Shown here: piece by piece, positions 1 to 5,021 of the stretch
Position numbering within the stretch: position 1 is the stretch's first letter
How the letters are laid out: the number at the start of each line of letters is the position of its first letter
Assembly: GCA_034659995.1 (NCBI GenBank)
Contig: JAYEIH010000120.1
Coordinates: 1-7,078, forward strand
From: JAYEIH01 sp034659995
GTDB taxonomy: Archaea > Methanobacteriota_B > Thermococci > Methanofastidiosales > B48-G16
Direction: 5' to 3'
Length of the DNA: 7,078 nt
Notes under the pieces: model-generated
The model's database searches: none
Told to the model about the DNA's origin: nothing
Seen by the model: only the letters and a program-made list of their open reading frames with translations
Position numbers and translations under genes: made by a program

Positions 1-1
1 T

Positions 2-679
2 GAGATACGAAATATGGGGTATGACGTAGACAGGGAATGGGGAACGGACAGGGACGAGACCGCTGCAAATGTGGCCATTCATCTCTGGGGGTCCTCTAAA
101 AATGTGGTTATTATCAACGGCAATGTCCCTGAAAGCTTCTTAATCGCCCTGAGCAGTTCATATAAGCTGAAGGCTCCGATACTTCTTGTGGATGAAAATA
201 AAGTTCCTGAGGCCACAAAGAGAGCGGTAGAACGATTGGGACCTGAAAACATATATCTTATAGGGCCGGGTATCCCTGATGTTTCCGAGCTTCCCGGCGA
301 AAAAAAATATATTGGCACTGATATTGAGGTGAGTGAGCTACCTCGGATAGGAAGGAATATTGCTTTCGATTACCTATCTATTTTTCTGGGCATACTTATC
401 GGCGGTGCACTGGTCTTTCTGATGTATAGCATGTATAGGCGAACAGTAAGTATTGAGGTTCCTCTCTTTGTTCTCACAGAGGCTGAAAGAAAGATAGTCG
501 ATGCAATGAAGGAGGAGGATGGAGAGTTAAAACAGCAGGATCTCCCGGAAAAAACAGGTTTTTCACGACCCAAGGTTACTAAGCTTATTCAGGATCTGGA
601 ACATAAAGAGATTATATCCAGATTGAAGTACGGAAAGACTTATAAAGTAAAGATTGAGAAAAAGTTTGTTAAAAGATAG
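2..679 (+). CDS. Membrane-anchored winged-helix protein with cell-wall-binding-repeat-2-like ectodomain (5' partial)
   Basis: The frame is open to the left edge, so the gene is 5'-truncated. An ATG at 14 exists but falls inside a domain: the residues around it (MGYDVDREWGTDRDETAANVA) fit the middle of a cell wall binding repeat 2 (PF04122-type), where a G-x-DR-x-ETA stretch is typical. Numbering from that ATG, residues 1-95 hold this alpha/beta repeat (VVIINGNVPESFLIAL, APILLVDENKVPEATK, NIYLIGPG). Residues about 115-139 form one transmembrane helix. Arg142-Arg143 follow it, so the C-terminus should be cytoplasmic. Residues about 153-215 look like a MarR-type winged helix, with a recognition helix near 183-197 (SRPKVTKLIQDLEHKEI) and a basic wing. 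The inference is a one-step membrane regulator with an extracellular sensing or wall-binding part; its DNA target is unknown. It sits 8 nt upstream of the zinc-ribbon gene and probably shares its transcript. Confidence 0.75.
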   Translation, partial: EIRNMGYDVDREWGTDRDETAANVAIHLWGSSKNVVIINGNVPESFLIALSSSYKLKAPILLVDENKVPEATKRAVERLGPENIYLIGPGIPDVSELPGEKKYIGTDIEVSELPRIGRNIAFDYLSIFLGILIGGALVFLMYSMYRRTVSIEVPLFVLTEAERKIVDAMKEEDGELKQQDLPEKTGFSRPKVTKLIQDLEHKEIISRLKYGKTYKVKIEKKFVKR

Positions 680-683
680 GTGA
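679..683 (+). promoter_or_regulatory. Ribosome binding site of the zinc-ribbon gene
   Basis: GGTGA lies 4 nt before the ATG at 688 and shares its first G with the TAG stop of the upstream gene. It is a strong archaeal Shine-Dalgarno motif and supports this very small ORF as a real gene. Confidence 0.7.
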
Positions 684-687
684 TCAA

Positions 688-840
688 ATGAAATGTACAT
701 CATGTGGAAGAGAGATAACATCAGATGAAAAAAGCGTTGAGTTTCCATGTCCCAACTGCGATAGGATTATTGCGAGATGTGAAAAATGCAGAGTCCTGGC
801 AAACCCCTACAAGTGTGAATGCGGATTTGAGGGGCCGTGA
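688..840 (+). CDS. Small zinc-ribbon protein, HVO_2753/COG2888-like, translation associated
   Basis: A 50-residue protein with four zinc knuckles: C3-x2-C6, C21-x2-C24, C31-x2-C34 and C43-x-C45, ending in the family-typical CGFEGP. It matches the archaeal family described as predicted Zn-ribbon RNA-binding proteins with a role in translation (COG2888, DUF1610; the characterised example is HVO_2753 of Haloferax). Two zinc ions per chain are expected, one per pair of knuckles. The last knuckle has one residue between its cysteines, where I expect two. The gene sits directly before EF-1 beta, an arrangement that recurs in euryarchaea and supports both the call and a link to translation. The start is supported by the GGTGA motif 4 nt upstream. 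The exact molecular role is not known from sequence. Confidence 0.88.
   Translation: MKCTSCGREITSDEKSVEFPCPNCDRIIARCEKCRVLANPYKCECGFEGP
829..834 (+). promoter_or_regulatory. Ribosome binding site deciding the EF-1 beta start
   Basis: GAGGGG lies 11 nt before the ATG at 846 and only 2 nt before an in-frame GTG at 837. The spacing to GTG is too short, so ATG 846 is preferred. The site lies inside the end of the zinc-ribbon gene. Confidence 0.5.
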
Positions 841-845
841 TTGCA

Positions 846-1121
846 ATGACAGAGTATAACACCGTTGCCATACTAAGAGTTATGCCGGAATCACCGGAAC
901 TGGACAAGGAAGCGTTAAAAAAAAGTATAGAAAATGGTGTTCCTCAAAATATGAAAATCCATAAAATAGAGGAAGAACCCATAGCTTTTGGGATCGTAGC
1001 GCTCAATGCCTTCGTCCTTCTTAATGACAAAGAAGGAGGAGTTGAGAATATAGAAAAAGAAATTAAGGATATAAAAGACGTCAGTGAGGTAGATACCACT
1101 GACGTGAGGAGATTACTTTAA
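846..1121 (+). CDS. ef1b: Elongation factor 1-beta (aEF-1B, nucleotide exchange factor)
   Basis: A 91-residue protein of the usual length for archaeal EF-1 beta. The family promotes exchange of GDP for GTP on aEF-1A in the cytoplasm, recharging the factor that brings aminoacyl-tRNA to the ribosome. Visible landmarks are the N-terminal beta strand with VAILRVMPESPE, the central EEPIAFGIVALNAFV segment and the C-terminal DVRRLL. Together these fit the small ferredoxin-like fold equivalent to the catalytic domain of eukaryotic EF-1 beta. A GTG at 837 would add three residues and overlap the zinc-ribbon stop, but its ribosome binding site spacing is poor. The gene follows the zinc ribbon by 5 nt. 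Its last 9 bp overlap the end of the convergent psmA gene, and its 3' coding part carries a hairpin that probably ends psmA transcripts. Confidence 0.93.
   Translation: MTEYNTVAILRVMPESPELDKEALKKSIENGVPQNMKIHKIEEEPIAFGIVALNAFVLLNDKEGGVENIEKEIKDIKDVSEVDTTDVRRLL
1071..1105 (-). terminator. Hairpin plus T tract downstream of psmA
   Basis: A perfect 9-bp inverted repeat (ACGTCAGTG at 1078-1086, CACTGACGT at 1097-1105) encloses a 10-nt loop. On the minus strand it begins 7 nt after the psmA stop and is followed at once by CTTTTAT, then by a further T-rich run near 1051-1060. This is a terminator-like layout for psmA, placed inside the coding sequence of the convergent EF-1 beta gene. On the plus strand the stem is not followed directly by a T tract. 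That it terminates transcription is inference. Confidence 0.55.
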
Positions 1122-1826
1122 CTTCGCAATATACTTTTCTACTTCTTTTCCTGTAAGTTTCTCGAACTCTTTTGTTTCTTTGCTAAGTAGGGCCATCTCA
1201 ATAGTGCTTTTATCCATTTCTCCTTCTATCGTTGTTTTCAGGGCTTTCAGTGCAAGCATTGTTGCCTCTTCTGTTGTCAGATCGTCTCTGTACTTTTCCT
1301 CAAAGACATTCATGGCTGTATCCTTGCCTTCACCGATGACCGTTGCTTTCCAAGCAAGATATGCACCAGACGGTTCGGTGACAAAGAGTTCCGGTTCCTT
1401 ATCGATACCCGCTATCAAAAGTGAAACACCGAATGGACGGAGCCCGCCGTACTGCGTATACTGTTGTTTGAGATCGCCTATTTTTTTTGCCAGAGTTGAG
1501 GTGGAGATCGGTTCAGCATAGGAGAGTTTATTTATCTGGGCCTCCAAGCGTGCTCTGTCTATGAGTACTCTTGCATCGCTGATAATTCCCGAGGTTGCTG
1601 CACCTATATGCTGGTCTATCTTGAATATCTTTTCAAATGAGTCTGGTTCCACGAGTTTTGATGGTATTCTTTTGTCCACTGCCAAAACTATTCCCTCCTC
1701 GTGCAGTATACCAAGAGCTGTCGCACCCTTTTTTACAGCCTCACTTGCATAAGAAACCTGATATAAACTTCCATCTGGGCTGAATACTGTGATAGCTCTA
1801 TCATATCCCATTCCTTTAGGCATCAT
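1113..1826 (-). CDS. psmA: 20S proteasome alpha subunit
   Basis: A 237-residue alpha subunit that builds the outer seven-membered rings of the 20S proteasome and the gate through which the PAN or Cdc48 ATPases feed substrates. It aligns without gaps at the N-terminus with the Thermoplasma subunit: the gate motif Tyr8-Asp9-Arg10, FSPDG with Pro17 at 15-19, Tyr26, Lys66 in the activator pocket and Gly80. QQYTQYGGLRPFG at 121-133 is the usual alpha signature. This numbering supports the first of two adjacent ATG codons (1826), which overlaps the psmB stop as ATGA and has AAGGTGA 7 nt upstream. Odd points are Ser25 in place of the nearly invariant Glu of QVEYA, and Ser28 where Arg is usual. As in other alpha subunits, no catalytic threonine is expected. 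It is translationally coupled to psmB and converges on EF-1 beta with a 9-bp overlap. Confidence 0.96.
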   Translation of the reverse strand: MMPKGMGYDRAITVFSPDGSLYQVSYASEAVKKGATALGILHEEGIVLAVDKRIPSKLVEPDSFEKIFKIDQHIGAATSGIISDARVLIDRARLEAQINKLSYAEPISTSTLAKKIGDLKQQYTQYGGLRPFGVSLLIAGIDKEPELFVTEPSGAYLAWKATVIGEGKDTAMNVFEEKYRDDLTTEEATMLALKALKTTIEGEMDKSTIEMALLSKETKEFEKLTGKEVEKYIAKLK

Positions 1827-2452
1827 TCTTTCTTCACCTTCTTTATCACTTTTTCTATCCTTTTCTTTGTTAATTCTTTATATCCCGCCTTATTAATTAT
1901 TGCAACGGCTATTCCGTCTCCTGTAGCAAGATCTCTCTGGATGGCTGCATTTATAGCTCTAACACTCAGTTCTATTCCCTTCTCTACAGGCATATTTTCT
2001 TCAAATCTATCTTCCAGAAGGCCGTATGCTATAGTTGATCCTGAACCTGTTGAGATCATACTGTCTTTATTGACGCCCCCTACAGGGTCTACGGAGTATG
2101 CCTCTGCTTCAGAGCCGTAACCCCCAATGATTAACCATGCAATGAGTGGGTAGTATCGTTGACCGTGGAGTATGTTAGATGTTAATTTTGCCAGTGCACC
2201 CGTTGAAATTTTTTCTCCATTTTTCATCTCATACAAATTGGCTTCTGCCTTTAGAAGTCCTACAAGATTCTGGATATCTCCAACCTGCCCTGCACAGGTG
2301 GCTCCTAACGTATCTGTTATTTTATAGAGTTTCTGAGCATTTTTATGAGCTATTAGATACCCTGCGGATGCTCGTTTATCTGTGGCCAGCACTACGCCAC
2401 CGTCGCATGTGATCGCAACGGTGGTAGTTCCCTTTTTGAATTTATCTTCCAT
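1823..2452 (-). CDS. psmB: 20S proteasome beta subunit (catalytic, with short propeptide)
   Basis: A 209-residue beta subunit, the N-terminal threonine hydrolase of the inner proteasome rings. The first eight residues (MEDKFKKG) are a short propeptide; self-cleavage after Gly8 would expose Thr9 as catalytic Thr1. In mature numbering Asp17, Lys33, Ser129 (within STGSGS) and Asp166 (within QRD) are all present, so the subunit should be active. Two positions differ from Thermoplasma: Cys at 45 in the S1 pocket, where Ile is found there, and Thr at 169 in place of the active-site-associated Ser. The tail is lysine rich. The ATG at 2452 has GGTGA 4 nt upstream. The gene lies 41 nt after the thermosome stop and overlaps psmA by 4 nt, so alpha and beta are probably made from one message in coupled amounts. 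Confidence 0.96.
   Translation of the reverse strand: MEDKFKKGTTTVAITCDGGVVLATDKRASAGYLIAHKNAQKLYKITDTLGATCAGQVGDIQNLVGLLKAEANLYEMKNGEKISTGALAKLTSNILHGQRYYPLIAWLIIGGYGSEAEAYSVDPVGGVNKDSMISTGSGSTIAYGLLEDRFEENMPVEKGIELSVRAINAAIQRDLATGDGIAVAIINKAGYKELTKKRIEKVIKKVKKE
1834..1840 (-). promoter_or_regulatory. Ribosome binding site of psmA
   Basis: AAGGTGA on the minus strand lies 7 nt before the ATG at 1826, inside the 3' end of psmB. It allows re-initiation at the ATGA overlap and favours the first of the two tandem ATG codons. Confidence 0.65.
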
Positions 2453-2456
2453 TTTT

Positions 2457-2461
2457 TCACC
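2457..2461 (-). promoter_or_regulatory. Ribosome binding site of psmB
   Basis: GGTGA on the minus strand, 4 nt before the ATG at 2452. I see no convincing BRE/TATA at a suitable distance in the short gap, so psmB may depend on read-through from the thermosome promoter or on a promoter inside the thermosome 3' end. Confidence 0.6.
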
Positions 2462-2462
2462 T

Positions 2463-2493
2463 ATAAAAAGAAAAAAAAATTAAAATTTGTTTT
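2463..2493 (-). terminator. T-rich terminator after the thermosome gene
   Basis: Directly after the thermosome stop the minus strand reads TTTTAA, then nine T, one C and five T. There is no clear hairpin, which fits archaeal U-tract termination. Read-through into psmB remains possible and would place the proteasome genes partly under the chaperonin promoter. Confidence 0.5.
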
Positions 2494-4128
2494 TTACATT
2501 CCACCGGGCATTCCACCTGGAGGCATTCCACCTGGGGGTGCTCCTCCGCCTTTGAGCTCACTTGCTGCTATTACGTCATCTATTCGCAGAAGCATCATGG
2601 CTGCTTCTGAGGATGATTTCACGGCCTGAGATTTGATCCTCAGTGGCTCCACTACACCTTTCTCCATAACATGCTCTGCCTTTCCGTTGAAGACGTTAAG
2701 TCCTACGTCATTACCGTTCTTCTCATGAGCGGATCGCAGGTCCACAAGAATATCTATTGGGTCCAAACCTGCGTTCTCTGCGAGTGTTCGTGGGACTATG
2801 TCCATAGCCTCAGCAAAGGCCTTTATGGCAAGTTGTTCTCTGCCGCCTACACTATCAGCATACTCAGAGAGCCTCTTTCCGAGTTCTATCTCTGCGGCAC
2901 CGCCTCCGGCCACTATCCTGCCGTCCTTTATTATTGTGGCTACGACTCCTATGGCGTCTTCCAGTGCTCGTTCCACAGAGTCTATAACGTGTTCCGTACC
3001 TCCTCGCAGAAGAAGTGAGACTGCCTTTGGATTTTTACACTCTTCAACAAAGGTCATTTTATCCTTTCCTACTTTCTTCTCCTCTACGAGGCCCGCGTAC
3101 CCCAGATCTTCTTCAGAAAGATCCTCTATTTTTGTGATGATCTTTGCATCAGTGGCTTTTGATATCCTTTTCATATCGGACTTTTTCACGCGTCGTATTG
3201 CAAAAATACCTTTCTTTGCCAGGTAATGCTGGACGAGATCATCGATTCCTTTCTGACAGAAGATGACATTTACGCCCCTTGAAGCGATATTGTCAACCAT
3301 TTTTTTGAGGCCCTTCTCCTCCTCATCGATAAATGCCTGCATCTGATCCGGTGAGGTAATTCTGATCTCCGCATCTGTTTCCGTTTCCTCTATTTCCATC
3401 GGGGAGTTCAACAGCGCTATCTTGGCGTTTTTTAGCTTTCTTGGCATTCCTGAGTGTACTCTTTCCTTGTCTATTAGAATACCTTGAATAAGTGTAGAAT
3501 CCTCCACACTTCCTCCTTCTTTTTTTTCAATTTTTATATCGTCTATGTTAACGTATTTCTTATCTTTACCCTTTGCTATCTGTTTTACAGCATTTACAGC
3601 TAAAATTGTTAGCGTGTCCTTTGCCTTTTCAGCACCTTTTCCTGTCATTGCGGTCTCAGCGGCCTGAATCAATACTTCTTCATTATCCTGACCTACCTCT
3701 GTAGCTATCTCGTCTAAAATTTCCTCTGCTTTCTCAGCAGCAGCTTTGTATCCTGACGTAATTATTGTTGGGTGCACGTTTTGATCCAATAAGGATTGTG
3801 CGTTTTTTAGAAGTTCACCGCCAAGAACAACAGCCGTTGTTGTTCCATCTCCTACTTCGTCATCCTGCGTCTTTGCAACTTCTACTATCATCTTCGCAGC
3901 TGGATGAGCAATATCCATCTCTCCGAGTATTGTTGCACCATCATTTGTAATAACGACATCACCTAAGGAATCGACAAGCATTTTATCCATTCCGCGAGGG
4001 CCAAGTGTCGTTTTTACGGTCTCCGCAACAATTCTACCAGCCAAAATGTTCATTCTTTGTGCGTCTCTCCCCAGAAATCTCTGGGAATCTTCATCCGTTA
4101 CCTGCATGGGTTGTTTCATTTTTGCCAT
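2494..4128 (-). CDS. ths: Thermosome subunit (group II chaperonin)
   Basis: A 544-residue subunit of the double-ring cytoplasmic chaperonin, which folds proteins using ATP and its own built-in lid. Nucleotide-binding motifs are in place: LGPRGMDKM (42-50), NDGATIL (62-68), GDGTTTAVV (93-101), the putative hydrolytic Asp391 in EDAIG, and VAGGGAAEIE (406-415). The apical domain lies about 210-370, with the lid protrusion segment near 240-275. The C-terminus is a Gly/Met/Pro tail of GGM units, as in most thermosomes, pointing into the cavity. The open frame extends three codons further to a GTG at 4137, but that codon lies inside the GAGGTGA ribosome binding site. The ATG at 4128, spaced 5 nt from it, is therefore the start. 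A BRE/TATA promoter lies just upstream. psmB and psmA follow on the same strand. Other paralogous subunits may exist elsewhere in the genome. Confidence 0.97.
   Translation of the reverse strand: MAKMKQPMQVTDEDSQRFLGRDAQRMNILAGRIVAETVKTTLGPRGMDKMLVDSLGDVVITNDGATILGEMDIAHPAAKMIVEVAKTQDDEVGDGTTTAVVLGGELLKNAQSLLDQNVHPTIITSGYKAAAEKAEEILDEIATEVGQDNEEVLIQAAETAMTGKGAEKAKDTLTILAVNAVKQIAKGKDKKYVNIDDIKIEKKEGGSVEDSTLIQGILIDKERVHSGMPRKLKNAKIALLNSPMEIEETETDAEIRITSPDQMQAFIDEEEKGLKKMVDNIASRGVNVIFCQKGIDDLVQHYLAKKGIFAIRRVKKSDMKRISKATDAKIITKIEDLSEEDLGYAGLVEEKKVGKDKMTFVEECKNPKAVSLLLRGGTEHVIDSVERALEDAIGVVATIIKDGRIVAGGGAAEIELGKRLSEYADSVGGREQLAIKAFAEAMDIVPRTLAENAGLDPIDILVDLRSAHEKNGNDVGLNVFNGKAEHVMEKGVVEPLRIKSQAVKSSSEAAMMLLRIDDVIAASELKGGGAPPGGMPPGGMPGGM
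2497..2538 (-). repeat. Short tandem repeats coding the chaperonin GGM tail
   Basis: Three copies of CATTCCACC(T/G)GG start at 2497, 2509 and 2524 on the plus strand. They encode the PGGM/PPGGM units of the chaperonin C-terminus. Repeat number in such tails varies readily by slippage. Confidence 0.7.
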
Positions 4129-4133
4129 ATTTA

Positions 4134-4140
4134 TCACCTC
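4134..4140 (-). promoter_or_regulatory. Ribosome binding site of the thermosome gene
   Basis: GAGGTGA on the minus strand, 5 nt before the ATG at 4128. It contains the in-frame GTG at 4137 and so rules that codon out as the start. It is among the strongest sites in the window, as expected for an abundant protein. Confidence 0.8.
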
Positions 4141-4174
4141 ATAAATTCTTGTAGTAAAAGATGGATTAGTAGTG

Positions 4175-4190
4175 TTATAAAAAGCTTTCG
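4175..4190 (-). promoter_or_regulatory. BRE/TATA promoter of the thermosome gene
   Basis: On the minus strand CGAAAG (4190-4185) is followed at once by CTTTTTATAA (4184-4175), a close match to an archaeal BRE plus TATA box. A start of transcription about 25 nt downstream would fall near 4155, giving a leader of about 26 nt that holds the ribosome binding site. The rest of the 4138-4275 gap holds short inverted pairs: AGTAGTG (4168-4174) with CACTACT (4241-4247), and GTAAAAG (4154-4160) with CTTTTAC (4206-4212). They might be operator sites, but this is weakly supported. Confidence 0.65.
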
Positions 4191-4247
4191 GTCCGCGTCC
4201 CCCTACTTTTACAGAAAAAACACCCTAACCACGGAAAGATCACTACT

Positions 4248-4275
4248 GCAAAATGAAAATTATAAACTGCAGTTT
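4248..4275 (-). terminator. Possible T-rich terminator and palindrome after the acetyltransferase gene
   Basis: Immediately after the acetyltransferase stop the minus strand has the 12-bp perfect palindrome AAACTGCAGTTT (4264-4275), followed by ATAATTTTCATTTT. The T-rich run could end transcription. The palindrome has no loop, so it is better seen as a possible protein-binding site than as a hairpin. Confidence 0.3.
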
Positions 4276-4935
4276 TTATATGTAGGTGAGATCTTTTGTG
4301 AAATAGAGATAATTTTTCCCTTTAAACTTTATAGCTCCTTTACAGATATAATGCTCTTCTATGAGTCTTCTTATTTCTGCCGGTGCGTTAGGATCCGCCA
4401 GCATCCTGTTGTCGGACAGTGCATCTTTTTTTCCTCTTTTGACATAGAATTTTTTCTCTTTGCCTCTTCTGAATGTCATTCTGTCCAAGTTCAGGTTCAA
4501 AAGTAGCCTATGTTCTCCCTTTCCTTCTTCATTGAGCAAAAACTCTGTACCGTTAAAACCATAATGATTGCAGAGAACCTGTATTGCAGCAATATTTTTG
4601 GGGTCTACCCTTGTTTTTACTCTCGAAAATTTTTCTTGTTTGAGATTTTTCAAGAGTTCGCCTATTAAAAACGTTCCGTGCCCCTTATTTCTCCTCTCTT
4701 CATTTATAAAAAATCTTATTAGGTAGACATTTGGTCCTGTCTTTTTCTTCGCCCATTCAGTCATACAGTAAGCCGAGCCAATTATTTCTTTCTTTTCCTT
4801 CACGGCATATGTTTTTCCATATTTTGAGAGAGTCCCTAAAATCCATAAAGGCACAGTTTTCTTTTCAAAAACATTAGCCTCTATTTTTACCAGTTCAACC
4901 AATTCTTTCTGATTCGCTTCTTCTACAATAGTCAA
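4276..4935 (-). CDS. GNAT-family N-acetyltransferase with C-terminal extension
   Basis: A 219-residue protein. Residues 1 to about 150 form a GNAT domain, which transfers acetyl from acetyl-CoA to an amine. Motif A is seen as YLIRFFINEERRNKGHGTFL (71-90), with the pyrophosphate-binding R82-x-x-G85-x-G87 loop. Motif B follows as DPKNIAAIQVLCNHYGF (111-127). The substrate cannot be told from sequence; protein N-termini, polyamines or antibiotics are all possible for this fold. Residues about 151-219 are an added basic segment (RRGKEKKFYVKRGKK) followed by a small alpha/beta-like part that I do not recognise. The start is a TTG with AGGAGG 7 nt upstream; the first internal Met (58) lies too deep in the fold. 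It is divergent from the coiled-coil operon and upstream of the thermosome, which has its own promoter. Confidence 0.82.
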   Translation of the reverse strand: MTIVEEANQKELVELVKIEANVFEKKTVPLWILGTLSKYGKTYAVKEKKEIIGSAYCMTEWAKKKTGPNVYLIRFFINEERRNKGHGTFLIGELLKNLKQEKFSRVKTRVDPKNIAAIQVLCNHYGFNGTEFLLNEEGKGEHRLLLNLNLDRMTFRRGKEKKFYVKRGKKDALSDNRMLADPNAPAEIRRLIEEHYICKGAIKFKGKNYLYFTKDLTYI

Positions 4936-4942
4936 TTTTTTT

Positions 4943-4948
4943 CCTCCT
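4943..4948 (-). promoter_or_regulatory. Ribosome binding site deciding the TTG start of the acetyltransferase
   Basis: AGGAGG on the minus strand, 7 nt before TTG 4935. It is the reason for choosing a TTG start, which makes the annotated protein begin with the expected first strand of the GNAT fold. Confidence 0.75.
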
Positions 4949-4968
4949 TGTGTTCTATATTGTCATAC

Positions 4969-4995
4969 TAAGTTACGAACATTTAAATAAGTTAC
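4969..4995. promoter_or_regulatory. Divergent promoter region with palindromic TATA core and direct repeats
   Basis: ATTTAAAT (4981-4988) is a perfect palindrome able to act as a TATA box on both strands. Rightward, the predicted start is near 5010, just ahead of the GAGGGG ribosome binding site of the coiled-coil gene. CGAAC (4976-4980) could be its BRE. Leftward, the start would be near 4960, giving a leader of about 25 nt for the acetyltransferase. The 8-bp sequence TAAGTTAC occurs at 4969-4976 and 4988-4995, 19 bp apart and flanking the TATA core. An inverted partial copy, TAACT, lies at 5007-5011. These could be operator sites. Confidence 0.5.
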
Positions 4996-5011
4996 TCAGT
5001 AAAAAATAACT

Positions 5012-5017
5012 GAGGGG
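5012..5017 (+). promoter_or_regulatory. Ribosome binding site of the coiled-coil gene
   Basis: GAGGGG, 4 nt before the ATG at 5022. Its first bases are part of the 6-bp inverted repeat CTCAGT (4995-5000) with ACTGAG (5009-5014), so a small hairpin could form at the very start of the message or upstream of it. Confidence 0.6.
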
Positions 5018-5021
5018 TTCT

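Noticed and set aside
14..16. ATG at 14 as the true start of the first gene
   Set aside because: It falls inside the cell-wall-binding-repeat domain, the frame is open to the window edge, and no good ribosome binding site precedes it.
837..839. GTG start for EF-1 beta
   Set aside because: Only 2 nt from the GAGGGG motif and overlapping the zinc-ribbon stop; ATG 846 gives the normal N-terminus of the family.
2671..3226. Plus-strand open frames opposite the thermosome gene
   Set aside because: They are antisense shadows of a strongly conserved coding region, with low-complexity or Cys/Ser-rich translations and no recognisable domain.
4135..4137. GTG start for the thermosome
   Set aside because: The codon is part of the GAGGTGA ribosome binding site of the ATG at 4128.
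4264..4275. Palindrome AAACTGCAGTTT as a terminator hairpin
   Set aside because: It has no loop, so it cannot form a normal RNA hairpin; kept only as a possible binding site next to a T-rich run.
4057..4506. Plus-strand 149-codon open frame across the thermosome start, the intergenic gap and the acetyltransferase end
   Set aside because: It spans a convincing minus-strand promoter and two real gene ends, and its translation resembles no protein family I know.
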